From Mediterraneibacter glycyrrhizinilyticus (GTDB lineage Bacteria; Bacillota; Clostridia; Lachnospirales; Lachnospiraceae): 64,000 bases of DNA. Below, piece after piece: positions 18,787-27,999 of this stretch (the stretch's first letter is position 1; each line of letters begins with the position of its first letter). The stretch covers positions 1-64,000 of the forward strand of contig NZ_JACJLR010000002.1 in NCBI RefSeq assembly GCF_016902345.1, given 5' to 3'. The notes beneath the pieces were generated by a model. The model had not been told where the DNA came from. It made no database searches and saw only the letters and a list, made by a program, of their open reading frames with translations. The translations under genes were made by a program, and so were the position numbers.

Positions 18787-19797
18787 ATGTCAAGAATCAA
18801 GACATGTGTAAGCCTTTACAGCTTACAGGATGAATTTTTGAATAAAAGAATGAACCTGAGTGATATCATGCACTATGTAAAAGAAAAAGGATCAGAAGGT
18901 GTGGAGATCCTTCCGGACCAGATGCTCAAGAACGCGCCGGATATCTCGGACGAGACGGTTGCGGAGTGGAAGAAACTTCTGGATGAGACTGGACTGAAAC
19001 CGGTTATCGCGGATGTATTCCTGAACACAAATCTGTACAAGAACAGAACGCTGACACGCAGGGAGTCCGTTGATCTTCTGATCAAGGAGATCAAACAGGC
19101 GGCACGCCTCGGAATCCATCTGATCCGTCTGGTTTCCATGGTTCCTTATTGGGTGATCGAGCCCCTTCTTCCCTATTGTGAGAAGTATGATGTTACCATC
19201 GCCATCGAGGTTCATGCGGCAATGGCGTTTGATGTGCCGGAGACGATGGCTTTCATTAATGAGGTAAAGAGACTGAATTCCAAATATGCCGGAATTGTTA
19301 TCGATACAGGTATCTTCTGCCGCAGATTCCCGCGCGTTGTAAGAGCATATGAGACTCAGAACGGAACCAGCCCGCAGGTATTTGATTATATTGATACCCT
19401 GTTTGAGAAAGGAACAGATCTCCACAAAGTCCTGAATGAAAACGGAGGAAAATACCCGGCTGATCTTGAGGCCGCGATCCAGTCCGAACATGACAGGATG
19501 TTCGTACCGCTTTGCGACGGTTATGAAAACCTTGACTACAGCGTGCTGGATGAGTACATGCCGTACATCAAGCACTTCCACTTTAAAATGTTCGAGATGA
19601 CTCCGGAAGGACCGGAATATTCTATGGATTATAAGGGACTTCTCCAGTATCTCCATGACCATGACTATGACGGCTATGTTTCCACAGAGTATGAGGGCAA
19701 CAGGTTTACACTTCCGGGACATCCGATGATGGAGAAACAGCAGGTGGCAATGCAGTTGAAATACGTCAATGAGTGTCTGAAGGAAATTCAGGGTTAA
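18787..19797 (+). CDS. C-glycoside deglycosidase alpha subunit (sugar isomerase-like TIM barrel), copy 1
   Basis: 336-residue xylose-isomerase-like TIM barrel. The divalent-metal ligand set of this fold is visible: E141 (IAIEVH), D173 (GIVIDTG), H265 (KHFHFK) and E301 (VSTEYEG). It is followed after 13 bases by a DUF6379-type small protein. This alpha/beta gene order is the signature of the C-C bond-cleaving enzymes DfgAB and CarBC, which use a bound Mn-type metal and a histidine base to split 3''-oxo C-glucosides. AGGAGG at 18774 sets the ATG at 18787; the GTG at 18781 is too close. A separate isomerase function cannot be excluded from sequence alone. Confidence 0.8.
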   Translation: MSRIKTCVSLYSLQDEFLNKRMNLSDIMHYVKEKGSEGVEILPDQMLKNAPDISDETVAEWKKLLDETGLKPVIADVFLNTNLYKNRTLTRRESVDLLIKEIKQAARLGIHLIRLVSMVPYWVIEPLLPYCEKYDVTIAIEVHAAMAFDVPETMAFINEVKRLNSKYAGIVIDTGIFCRRFPRVVRAYETQNGTSPQVFDYIDTLFEKGTDLHKVLNENGGKYPADLEAAIQSEHDRMFVPLCDGYENLDYSVLDEYMPYIKHFHFKMFEMTPEGPEYSMDYKGLLQYLHDHDYDGYVSTEYEGNRFTLPGHPMMEKQQVAMQLKYVNECLKEIQG

Positions 19798-19810
19798 GGA
19801 GGCGAGAGAT

Positions 19811-20203
19811 ATGTTTGATAACAACGTTTTTAAAGAAAATACATGTGTCAATGTAGAGGAAGACGGCAAAGTCATCGGTTTTGAGATGCAGACGAACATC
19901 ACATATTACAGAGGAATTCCGATGTCAATGATCGAGTACATCAAAGTTGCGGTGGACGGAGAGGAAGTGCCGACAGAGGATATCCGTATCTCTCTTGAAA
20001 GAGAAGACTGGTTCACTCTGAAAGAGGCGGAGACCGTCACAGATTACAAATGGGAGTACGGCGAGCCTCTGTATGTCCGGGTACTGAAAGACGGCGGACT
20101 TTCTAAGGGAACACATAAGGTAAAACTGACAGTTGCTACGAGAACAGCATATATCCCGGTGCCGCTGGAAGGAATCAAAGAGCGTGAAGTTGTGATAGAT
20201 TAG
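19811..20203 (+). CDS. C-glycoside deglycosidase beta subunit (DUF6379 type), copy 1
   Basis: 130-residue all-beta protein of the small-subunit family found only beside C-deglycosidase alpha subunits. The pattern ENTCVNVEEDGKVIGFEMQT, then YYRGIP and the closing TYIPVPLEG-like segment is shared with the copy at 28000 (EDGKVTGFQV, YYRGVW, SYMPPFMDI). In characterised complexes the beta subunit caps the alpha-subunit pocket and is needed for activity. It is tightly spaced after the alpha gene, consistent with stoichiometric expression. Confidence 0.8.
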   Translation: MFDNNVFKENTCVNVEEDGKVIGFEMQTNITYYRGIPMSMIEYIKVAVDGEEVPTEDIRISLEREDWFTLKEAETVTDYKWEYGEPLYVRVLKDGGLSKGTHKVKLTVATRTAYIPVPLEGIKEREVVID

Positions 20204-20213
20204 GAGACAGACA

Positions 20214-21176
20214 ATGGCAAAGAAGAAAGTATTAGGTATTTCTTTTGGAAGAAAGATGGCAAATACGGACGTTATGGTCAAGGCGGCCCTTATGGAGTGC
20301 GAGAAAGCCGGATTTGACGTACAGTTCATCCGGGGCGATGACCTTGACATCAGACCCTGTACAGGATGTATCTCCTGTGTGGTGGGAATGACAACAGGTC
20401 GGGGAAAGGGCGGATGCCCGATCAAGGACGATTTCCATATCATTGATGAAGCCCTCATGGAGTGCGATGCGGTGATCGTCGGCTCCCCGACATACGAGAC
20501 ATCTCCGACAGGACGTTTTAAGACCGTGTGCGACCGGATCGGGCCATCCCACGATATTACGTTCAGGAAAGCAACTTACGATGAGGGGATTGCAGCGGGA
20601 AAACCGGCGGATCAGCTTCCGGATCCCCGCTCTTTCAAAAAGCGTGTGGGTGCTCTGATCTCCGTGGGAGGAGCGATGACAAAGAACTGGCTGGCGTTCA
20701 TGCTTCCGCTTATGTATGAATTTACAATGTCCATGGGCATCGACGTGGTCGACATGCACGAGTATCATGGAGCAATGGCATACGAACATGTTCTCGGAAA
20801 TGAGAACGAGATGGAGCGTATGAAGAAGATGGGGCAGAACATTGCAGAGGCTCTGAAGGCTGAGACAGAGAAAGAACGCACGAAATGGAGAGGCGATGAG
20901 GAGGGCGTCTGCCCGGTATGCCATCTCGATATGCTGACTGTCTCCAAGGATAGAAAATCGGTGGAATGTCCGGTCTGCGGCATCAAAGGAGAATTTGCCG
21001 TGAAAGACGGCAAACTGGAAGTGTCCTTCAGCGAGGAAGAACAGAAAAGATCCAGGCTGCGCTGGGATGGAAAGCTGGAGCACTCTACGGAGATCAAGAC
21101 ACAGGCAGTCGGTCCGGGACAGATCCCGAACCTGAAGGAACTGAAAGCGCCGTACATCGGATACGCTGAGAAATAA
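20214..21176 (+). CDS. NAD(P)H:flavin oxidoreductase / iron-sulfur flavoprotein-like with C-terminal zinc-ribbon
   Basis: 320 residues. The first ~190 form a flavodoxin-like domain with an iron-sulfur-flavoprotein-type cysteine set: C49, C52, C55 and, further away, C68 (GGCPIKDDF). The C-terminal ~90 residues carry two CPVC pairs (C233/C236 and C252/C255), a rubredoxin or zinc-ribbon-like knuckle. It sits 11 bases after the deglycosidase beta gene, so it is in the same operon. It might move electrons to or from the oxidised sugar or the aglycone, but no direct evidence shows the substrate. Confidence 0.75.
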   Translation: MAKKKVLGISFGRKMANTDVMVKAALMECEKAGFDVQFIRGDDLDIRPCTGCISCVVGMTTGRGKGGCPIKDDFHIIDEALMECDAVIVGSPTYETSPTGRFKTVCDRIGPSHDITFRKATYDEGIAAGKPADQLPDPRSFKKRVGALISVGGAMTKNWLAFMLPLMYEFTMSMGIDVVDMHEYHGAMAYEHVLGNENEMERMKKMGQNIAEALKAETEKERTKWRGDEEGVCPVCHLDMLTVSKDRKSVECPVCGIKGEFAVKDGKLEVSFSEEEQKRSRLRWDGKLEHSTEIKTQAVGPGQIPNLKELKAPYIGYAEK

Positions 21177-21224
21177 AGAGAACGTATAACCTATAACAAA
21201 ATAGAGGAAAGGAGCAGTACGAAA

Positions 21225-22139
21225 ATGAAATTAGGACTGATCACTTCAATCTGTGAAGGAATGACATTTGAGGAAGTTGTTGACTTCGCCGCAGAGAATG
21301 GTCTGGAGTGCCTGGAAGTCGCGTGCTGGCCGCAGGGCGGAGCACAGCGTAGATATGCAGGAGTCAGCCATATCGATGTTGCGAATCTTACAGAGGAGAA
21401 AGCAAAAGAGATCAAGGATCTGTGTGCGGCAAAGGGAGTTGAGATTTCCGCTCTTGCATATTATCCGAACACTATGGACCCGGATCTGGAGAAACGCCAG
21501 AGTTATATTGATCATCTCTACAAGCTGATCGATGCGTCCGCAATGCTGGATGTAAATATGATCACAACATTTGTCGGAAGGATCCCGGACAAGAGTGTGT
21601 CTGCGAACCTGGAGGAAGTAAAGAAAGTGTGGCCGCCAATCCTGGAATACGCAAAGGGAAAAGGCGTGAAAGTGGCTATCGAAAACTGCCCCATGCTCTT
21701 TACAGAAGATGAGTGGCCGGGCGGACAGAATCTGATGACGACACCGGCAAACTGGAGAAAGATCTTTGAGATCCTGCCCTATGACAATTTCGGAATCAAC
21801 TATGATCCGTCCCATTTTGTATGGCAGCAGATCGATTATATCAGACCGCTCTACGAGTTTAAGGATAAGATATTCCATGTCCACTATAAAGATATCAAAG
21901 TATATCCTGACAAACTGGCGGATGTGGGAGTCATGGCAACGCCTCTGGAATATATGTCGCCGAAGATTCCCGGCCTGGGAGATGTGGACTGGGGGAAATA
22001 TGTATCCGCACTTACTGACATCGGATATGATGGATATACCTGTATCGAGGTTGAGGACAAGGCATTTGAAAAGAGCCTTGACGATGCCAAGAGAGCAATT
22101 AAGTTAAGCGCAAAATACCTGAGAAATTTTGTGCTCTAA
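21225..22139 (+). CDS. Sugar isomerase/epimerase-like TIM barrel protein
   Basis: 304-residue AP-endonuclease-2/xylose-isomerase-like barrel. Metal-site candidates are E153 (VAIENCP), D194 (INYDPSHF), H220 (FHVHYKD) and E275 (TCIEVED). Unlike the two deglycosidase alpha subunits it has no DUF6379 partner next to it, and the YDPSH motif is that of IolE/hexulose-isomerase-like members. It probably processes the 3-keto sugar or anhydro sugar released by C-deglycosylation. It lies between the flavoprotein and a second Gfo/Idh/MocA gene. Confidence 0.8.
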   Translation: MKLGLITSICEGMTFEEVVDFAAENGLECLEVACWPQGGAQRRYAGVSHIDVANLTEEKAKEIKDLCAAKGVEISALAYYPNTMDPDLEKRQSYIDHLYKLIDASAMLDVNMITTFVGRIPDKSVSANLEEVKKVWPPILEYAKGKGVKVAIENCPMLFTEDEWPGGQNLMTTPANWRKIFEILPYDNFGINYDPSHFVWQQIDYIRPLYEFKDKIFHVHYKDIKVYPDKLADVGVMATPLEYMSPKIPGLGDVDWGKYVSALTDIGYDGYTCIEVEDKAFEKSLDDAKRAIKLSAKYLRNFVL

Positions 22140-22189
22140 GTCTGAAAAAAGTTACAGTTGATACTGGACTCAAAAACAGGAAGATCCGT

Positions 22190-22206
22190 GGCGGCGAAAA
22201 GCCGCC
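22190..22206 (+). other. Small G/C-rich hairpin before the second oxidoreductase
   Basis: GGCGGC, five bases, GCCGCC. It lacks a T tract and lies just upstream of the AGGAGG of the next gene; possible mRNA processing or translation element. Confidence 0.3.
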
Positions 22207-22230
22207 CTGCCTGTAACAGGAGGAACAGAG

Positions 22231-23301
22231 ATGGAAGATATCAGAATTGGAATCATCGGTCATGGTTTTATGGGCCATGAACACGAGAAGATGCTGACAA
22301 AGATGGAAGGCATCCGGCTTGTAGGATTCTCTGACAGGGATCCGAAACAGCTGGAAGATGTTCAGGAAGGACTGAAACGCTACAGTTCAAATGAGGAACT
22401 GATCAATGATCCGGAGGTGCAGGTTGTCCTGATCGCGGCGAACAACAACCAGCATCATGATCTGGTGATCCAGGCTGCCCGCGCCGGCAAGGATATCATC
22501 TGTGAGAAGCCGGTAGCCATGAGCCTGGAAGAGCTGGACGATATGGTCCGGGTGACACAGGAGTGCGGCGTGAAATTTACCGTTCACCATCAGAGAAGGT
22601 TCGACCCGGATTTCCGCACTGCAAAAGAAGTGCTGGACGAGGGAACCCTGGGAGACGTGTACACGATCAAGAGCAGTCTCTACGGGTTCAACGGAAATAT
22701 GCATGACTGGCATGTCTATGTGGCGGAAGGCGGCGGAATGCTCTATGACTGGGGCGTTCATCTGCTGGACCAGATGTTCTGGATGATGCCGGGGGCGAAG
22801 ATCAAAAGCCTTTACGCGGATATCCGCAACGTCATCAATTTTGAGGTGGACGACTACTTCAAGATCCTGATGCGTTTTGACAATAACATTACAGCGGAAG
22901 TGGAGCTGGGAACCTATTATCTGACGGACAAGAAGCACGATAAATGGTTCGAGCGCCACTGGTTCATCGGGGGAAATAAAGGGAGCGCTTATGTAGACGG
23001 ATTCGAGCCGGAAGGAAAGATCGTGCGCACGGCAGGGCTTCTCCAGAATGTGAGCGGCCACCGCACCATGACGGCTGCGGGACCCACACGTTCCTTCGGA
23101 CCGCCGCCGGAGGGCAAGATCCTTACGGAAGAGCTTCCGAAAGTAACCACATGCCATGAGAATTACTTTGAGAATTACATCAGGGCATATCACGGAGAGG
23201 AAGAGTTCCTCGTGAAGATCCCGGAGACAAGGAGAGTCCTCGCGCTCATGGATGCAGTGAGAGAATCCGGGAGGACAGGAAAATCCATCGAGTTTGAATA
23301 A
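22231..23301 (+). CDS. Gfo/Idh/MocA family oxidoreductase, second copy
   Basis: 356 residues, Rossmann fold (IIGHGFMGHEHEKM) plus Gfo/Idh/MocA catalytic domain. Catalytic residues visible are K93 in CEKP and D173/H177 in YDWGVH. It is more distant from the 17601 copy, and the DWGVH motif places it in the inositol dehydrogenase/keto-sugar reductase part of the family. In this operon it could reduce the 3-keto sugar back to the hexose after deglycosylation, closing the redox cycle with the first copy. A terminator-like hairpin follows. Confidence 0.85.
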   Translation: MEDIRIGIIGHGFMGHEHEKMLTKMEGIRLVGFSDRDPKQLEDVQEGLKRYSSNEELINDPEVQVVLIAANNNQHHDLVIQAARAGKDIICEKPVAMSLEELDDMVRVTQECGVKFTVHHQRRFDPDFRTAKEVLDEGTLGDVYTIKSSLYGFNGNMHDWHVYVAEGGGMLYDWGVHLLDQMFWMMPGAKIKSLYADIRNVINFEVDDYFKILMRFDNNITAEVELGTYYLTDKKHDKWFERHWFIGGNKGSAYVDGFEPEGKIVRTAGLLQNVSGHRTMTAAGPTRSFGPPPEGKILTEELPKVTTCHENYFENYIRAYHGEEEFLVKIPETRRVLALMDAVRESGRTGKSIEFE

Positions 23302-23309
23302 TTACAGCA

Positions 23310-23345
23310 GGGTCAGGCCCTTTCAGGAGGGCCGGGCCCTTTTGT
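23310..23345 (+). terminator. Terminator-like hairpin before the ROK kinase
   Basis: GGGTCAGGCCC pairs with GGGCCGGGCCC (10 of 11 positions), 8-base loop, followed by a short T run. It probably reduces read-through into the kinase gene. Confidence 0.65.
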
Positions 23346-23372
23346 GGAAATTTATGGAAAGAGGAAAAAGTA

Positions 23373-24314
23373 ATGAAAAAGTATGCGTTTGGAGTAGACA
23401 TAGGCGGAACAACAGTCAAGATGGGATTCTTCTCAACGACAGGAGAACTCAAAGAGATGTGGGAGATCCCTACAAGAACAGAGGAGAACGGAAAGTATAT
23501 CCTGGGCGATATTGCCGCCGAAGTGAAGAAAAAAATGGACGAGCTGAAGATCAGCCCGGAGGAAACGGCAGGAATCGGAGTTGGAGTGCCGGGGCCCATC
23601 GGACCGGATGGAACGGTGCTGAAATGTGTGAATCTGGGCTGGGGCATCTTCAATGTTGAGAAAGAACTGAGCAAGATGACAGGCCTGAAGGTAAAGGCAG
23701 GAAACGACGCCAATGTTGCCGCTCTCGGCGAGATGTGGCAGGGCGGCGGAAGAGGCTTCAAAGATATGGTCATGGTCACTCTGGGAACCGGAGTCGGCGG
23801 CGGTATCATCATTGACGGACACATCCTTCCGGGGATCAACGGGGCTGCCGGAGAGATCGGCCATATCCCGATGAAAGAGGGGGAGACGGAGACCTGCGGA
23901 TGCGGAAAGAAAGGCTGTCTGGAGCAGTACGCGTCTGCCAGCGGGATCGCCCGCACGGCGAAAAAGCGTCTGGCCGAGGAAAAAGATACGGACAGTGTTC
24001 TGAGGAATATAGCTGACGTGACGTCAAAAGATATCTTTGACGCAGCAAAGGAAGGAGATGCATTTGCCCTTTCTCTGGTGGACGAAGTAGGAAAAATGCT
24101 GGGGAAAGCTCTGGCGTCCATCGCCTGTGTGGTGAATCCGGAAGCCTTTGTGATCGGCGGAGGAATGTCAAAGGCAGGGGATATCCTGATCGACGCGATC
24201 AGGAAATATTATGTGGAATATGCGTTCCATGCTGAGCGGGAGACCGAGTTCAAACTTGCGGAGCTGGGGAACAACGCCGGGATGTTCGGCGGCGTGAAAC
24301 TGGTGCTCGACTGA
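23373..24314 (+). CDS. ROK family sugar kinase (glucokinase-like)
   Basis: 313 residues with the ROK signature: ATP loop DIGGTTVKMG at the N-terminus, the GTGVGGGIIIDG segment, and the zinc-binding CGCGKKGCLEQYAS motif near residue 171-184. It matches Firmicute glucokinases closely in length. In this context it would phosphorylate glucose released from O- or C-glucosides for glycolysis. The start follows AGAGGAAAAAG. It sits between the oxidoreductase operon and an esterase gene. Confidence 0.92.
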   Translation: MKKYAFGVDIGGTTVKMGFFSTTGELKEMWEIPTRTEENGKYILGDIAAEVKKKMDELKISPEETAGIGVGVPGPIGPDGTVLKCVNLGWGIFNVEKELSKMTGLKVKAGNDANVAALGEMWQGGGRGFKDMVMVTLGTGVGGGIIIDGHILPGINGAAGEIGHIPMKEGETETCGCGKKGCLEQYASASGIARTAKKRLAEEKDTDSVLRNIADVTSKDIFDAAKEGDAFALSLVDEVGKMLGKALASIACVVNPEAFVIGGGMSKAGDILIDAIRKYYVEYAFHAERETEFKLAELGNNAGMFGGVKLVLD

Positions 24315-24398
24315 TCGGAAGAATTTGAGGCGGCATACGAGAAAATCTGAATGTCTTGCTTGCCGTCCTTTTTTTATAAAGGGAGGTATGACAGAGAG

Positions 24399-25466
24399 AT
24401 GTTTACTACAGAAAATACACTGAACGAAGTGATCGAAGGTACGAAAGATCCAAAGATAAAGGCTTATTTCAGCCTGGGAATGCCATCGGAATTTTTTGAT
24501 CTTGTGCCGGAGGAACTCAAGGGATGTCCTCTTGCTGAGATCAAAGAGAGATATACGATGCCCTGGGGAATGCCCTATCCGGCGGAGGAGATGGCAGCCA
24601 CTGCCAATTTCGCGGAAAATATAGTCCGGCAGGAAAAATACGGCGTGTTCTCCCTCTGGGGCAGGGAGGATTCCGTGCCGGATCCGCTGGAAAACGGGAA
24701 AAGCTCGGTTTTTCTGCTGACGCTGCATAAAGAACAGGCTTCTGCGCCGGAAGAAAAGAAACCTGCCGTGATCCTCTGCCCGGGAGGCGGTTATGAGACT
24801 CTTTCCTTTATCGGGGAAGGAATCTCCATGGCGGAGAGACTGGAGAAGGAGGGATATTTCCCCTTTGTACTGCGCTACCGGCTCAGCCCGAACCGTTATC
24901 CGGCTTCCCAGGAGGATCTTGCCCTTGCCGTCAAATTCGTCCGCGCGAATGCGGAGCGGTTTGGCATAGATCCCCACAGGCTGATGCTGATGGGATCCTC
25001 CGCCGGCGGGCATCTGTGCGCGTCTACCGCCGCGCTTGTCGATGAGATTGACCGTGCGCTGACGACTGAACTTGAGGAGACTATGCCGGAGGCAGCAGAA
25101 AAATACAGAGGAATCTCAATCCGGCCGGACAGCCTCTGCCTGAACTATGCAGTGATCAGTTTTGGGAAAGAGAGCCATATGGGAAGTATCCAGGCTCTTA
25201 CAGGGGGACAGGATGCTCTCCGGGAAAAGCTGTCCGTGGAAAAACAGGTATCAGACGGCTTTCCGAAAACATTTCTCTGGGCCTGCGAGGACGATCAGCT
25301 GGTGCCTGTGAGCAACACAACACGTATGGGGGATGCCCTGAGAGAAAAAGGGGTTCCGTTTAAAATGATGATCTACCCGACAGGCGGCCACGGCTGCGGT
25401 CTGGCGGCAGGAACTTCGGCGGAAGGCTGGTTTGACGAAATGATAAAATTCATGAAAGAAAAATAA
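24399..25466 (+). CDS. Alpha/beta hydrolase, esterase-like
   Basis: 355 residues of the same esterase group as the 16464 and 46544 proteins. Oxyanion motif CPGGGYETLS, nucleophile S201 in GSSAGGH, and a C-terminal GGHGCG that supplies the His. An ~100-residue N-terminal extension has no recognised domain. Cytosolic, so likely to remove acetyl or other acyl groups from imported glycosides. The ATG at 24399 follows GGGAGG; an in-frame ATG at 24351 lacks a site. The next gene starts 12 bases after its stop. Confidence 0.8.
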   Translation: MFTTENTLNEVIEGTKDPKIKAYFSLGMPSEFFDLVPEELKGCPLAEIKERYTMPWGMPYPAEEMAATANFAENIVRQEKYGVFSLWGREDSVPDPLENGKSSVFLLTLHKEQASAPEEKKPAVILCPGGGYETLSFIGEGISMAERLEKEGYFPFVLRYRLSPNRYPASQEDLALAVKFVRANAERFGIDPHRLMLMGSSAGGHLCASTAALVDEIDRALTTELEETMPEAAEKYRGISIRPDSLCLNYAVISFGKESHMGSIQALTGGQDALREKLSVEKQVSDGFPKTFLWACEDDQLVPVSNTTRMGDALREKGVPFKMMIYPTGGHGCGLAAGTSAEGWFDEMIKFMKEK

Positions 25467-25478
25467 AGGAAGGAAAAA

Positions 25479-26948
25479 ATGGGAAATCTTGAAAGATTAA
25501 GAGTATCGAAGGACGGAAGACATCTTGAGACGGAAAGCGGGAAGACATTTCTCTGGATGGCGGATACGGACTGGACTATGCCGATGAAACTCAAATGGGA
25601 TGACGTCATCTACTTTATGGATAAAAGGATACAGCAGGGATTCACAGTGCTTCAGATCGTGGCTCTTGATCCGGAGATGGATCATGAGATGCGCACGCCC
25701 TGCGGCGAAACGGCGCTTTTTGATTACGACCTTTCCAGGAGAAATGAAAAGTATTTTGAATACCTGGACTGGATCATTGATACCGCGGATGAGAAAGGAC
25801 TTTATGTCATGCTCCTGCCGGCGTGGGGACAGCTGGTAGTCGGAGAGGACTGGGGCGGCGGGACCTATGAGAAAACTGTGACCGCAGAGAATGCCTATGA
25901 GTATGGAGACTGGATCGGACAACGTTATAAAGACAGAGACAATATTATCTGGTGTCTTGGGGGAGACCGTCAGCCCATACACAAAGGAGTCAGCTACAAA
26001 GATGTGTGGAGAAAGATGGCGGAGGGGATCGGTCACGGCGTGACGGGAAAAGACCTGAAGTGGAACGTGCCGGATCCTGACTGGAGCAGGGCGCTTATGA
26101 CCTGTCACACCTGCTTTGAGATGGAAACGGGAAAATATTCAACGATGTCATACTGGGATGACGGAGATGTGTGGATCGACTTCATCATGCTCCAGTCCGG
26201 ACATGGAGAAAAGACTCAGAACTATATTCAGGTAAAAGCAGATTATGACAGAGAGCGGCCCATGCCGATCTTCGACGGTGAGCCTGCCTACGAGCAGATG
26301 CCGTCCGGATGGCCGGAGCTGTTCCCTCTCCACGATGAGTGGATCGTGCGGAAACGGGCTTACTGGTCCCTGTTCGCGGGAGCCTTCGGGCATACCTACG
26401 GGCATTCCAGCGTGTGGTGTATGATCTCGGAGAAGGAGAGGGACGAAGGGCGCCCCTACTCCTGGTTTGAGGCCCTTGACCGGCCCGGCGCATGGCAGAT
26501 GAGAGTCCTGACGGATCTGCTCCGGTCCAGACCTTTCCCGGACGTTGTCCCCTGCCAGGAGATGATCGGCCATAACAGCTCCTGCGGGGAAGGATGTCTG
26601 GATGATCACAGACAGGCCTGCGTTGACAGAGAGGGAAGATTCGCCATGATCTACCTCTCCTCCGGAGGAACGGAGAAAGTGGATCTTTCCAGGCTGAAGG
26701 GAGATACCCTCTGTGTCTGGTGGTTTGATCCGAGAAACGGCGAGTGCTCCGAGAAACAGGAGATCCCGAATACAGGAAGCTGGCAGGATTTTACTTCACC
26801 GGACCAGGGAGACAGGAAAGACTGGGTTCTTGTCCTTGACGATAAGGCATGCGGATTCGGCAGACCCGGCCGCCTTCTGGAAGAGGTGAAGAAAGAGTTT
26901 GACTCTCCGAAAGCTGAATTGAAGAAAGTATTTCCTGGATGGGAATAA
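25479..26948 (+). CDS. GH140/DUF4038 family glycoside hydrolase (apiosidase-like)
   Basis: 489 residues: a (beta/alpha)8 DUF4038 domain starting at FLWMADTDWT and a C-terminal beta-sandwich (about 400-475) of the kind described as putative collagen-binding. Acid candidates at the family positions are D163 (LGGDRQP) and E268 (FDGEPAYE). Characterised GH140 members release apiose from rhamnogalacturonan II side chains. In a flavonoid-glycoside locus an apiose-cutting enzyme would fit apiosylated glycosides. Activity is inferred from the family; other pentoses are possible. Confidence 0.8.
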   Translation: MGNLERLRVSKDGRHLETESGKTFLWMADTDWTMPMKLKWDDVIYFMDKRIQQGFTVLQIVALDPEMDHEMRTPCGETALFDYDLSRRNEKYFEYLDWIIDTADEKGLYVMLLPAWGQLVVGEDWGGGTYEKTVTAENAYEYGDWIGQRYKDRDNIIWCLGGDRQPIHKGVSYKDVWRKMAEGIGHGVTGKDLKWNVPDPDWSRALMTCHTCFEMETGKYSTMSYWDDGDVWIDFIMLQSGHGEKTQNYIQVKADYDRERPMPIFDGEPAYEQMPSGWPELFPLHDEWIVRKRAYWSLFAGAFGHTYGHSSVWCMISEKERDEGRPYSWFEALDRPGAWQMRVLTDLLRSRPFPDVVPCQEMIGHNSSCGEGCLDDHRQACVDREGRFAMIYLSSGGTEKVDLSRLKGDTLCVWWFDPRNGECSEKQEIPNTGSWQDFTSPDQGDRKDWVLVLDDKACGFGRPGRLLEEVKKEFDSPKAELKKVFPGWE

Positions 26949-27122
26949 GATAAACCTGAAAGATTAAAAAAATATATCGGATTTTTAACCTGTATGTACA
27001 TGAACACTGCTGCGGAGTAATTATCCTAAGAAAAATGATTAAAAATCAGGGCAGAATTTCTCTCTGTTTTCATTAAAATAATAACTATGAGATATCAGAA
27101 AGGTATCAGACAGGAGGAAAAA

Positions 27123-27986
27123 ATGGAGAAGAAGATCAAACGGGGAGTAGCCATCTACAGCTACTCCGGAGAGTATGGAAGGACGATGAACCTGGAAGAC
27201 TGTTTCAAGGATATGTATGACATGGGGGCAACCGGGATCGAGATCCTGGCGAATTCCCATATCGACAGCTATCCGGAGCTGAGCGATGAGTATGTGGCGG
27301 AATGGGAACGGCTCTGTAAAACATACAATGTGGAGCCTGCGGAATACGGTCACTGGGTTGACACAAGACTGTACAAAGACAGGAGCATCAGCATGGAAGA
27401 GGCGAAGGAGAAGATGGTCAACGATTTCAAGATCGCCAACAGGCTGGGATTCCACATCCTGCGCACCAAGCTGGGCGTGATCAACGACGAGCTGGCCCCG
27501 GTGGAAAACTGGAGGGAGATCATCAAGAGCGTGCTCCCGGAAGCGGAGAAGTACGGCGTGGTGATGTGTCCGGAGATCCATCTGACCACTGTGCTGGCGG
27601 ACAAGTTCGTGTCTGACTATGTGGATTTCATCGAAGAGACAGGGACGAAGAATTTCGGGCTGAATATCGACCTGAGCGTATTCCAGAACAGGTTTGACGT
27701 GCCGGGCGTGGTTGTCTACAACCCGGACTGCAAACATTCCCAGCCGGAGGAGATCATCCCGCTTCTGCCCTATGTGAAATGTATCCACGCCAAGTTCAAC
27801 AAGATGGACGACAACTTCAACGAGCTGACGATCCCTTATCCGGAGATCCTGCAGATCCTGAAGGATCAGGGATGGGAGGGCTATCTCCTCAGCGAGTACG
27901 AAGGGGAGAAGAAGGATGTTCCCGGATATGTGTCGCATGAGCTGAGAAAGCACCATATCATGATGAAGCGGATCTTAGGATATTAA
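27123..27986 (+). CDS. C-glycoside deglycosidase alpha subunit, copy 2
   Basis: 287-residue TIM barrel paralogous to the 18787 protein but about 50 residues shorter. Metal ligands are in the same order: E151 (VMCPEIH), D183 (LNIDLS), H222 (KCIHAKF) and E258 (LSEYEGE). It is followed after 13 bases by its own DUF6379-type partner, so it makes a second complete deglycosidase. CAGGAGG lies 5 bases before the ATG at 27123; the ATG at 27087 is not supported. The different loop lengths suggest a different aglycone or linkage position (for example C-6 versus C-8 glucosides), which is inference. Confidence 0.8.
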   Translation: MEKKIKRGVAIYSYSGEYGRTMNLEDCFKDMYDMGATGIEILANSHIDSYPELSDEYVAEWERLCKTYNVEPAEYGHWVDTRLYKDRSISMEEAKEKMVNDFKIANRLGFHILRTKLGVINDELAPVENWREIIKSVLPEAEKYGVVMCPEIHLTTVLADKFVSDYVDFIEETGTKNFGLNIDLSVFQNRFDVPGVVVYNPDCKHSQPEEIIPLLPYVKCIHAKFNKMDDNFNELTIPYPEILQILKDQGWEGYLLSEYEGEKKDVPGYVSHELRKHHIMMKRILGY

Positions 27987-27999
27987 AGGAGGGCCGGAG

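Noticed and set aside
21225-22139. Third C-deglycosidase alpha subunit
   Set aside because: It has the same fold and metal site but no DUF6379 partner and the YDPSH motif of isomerases, so it is called an isomerase-like protein.
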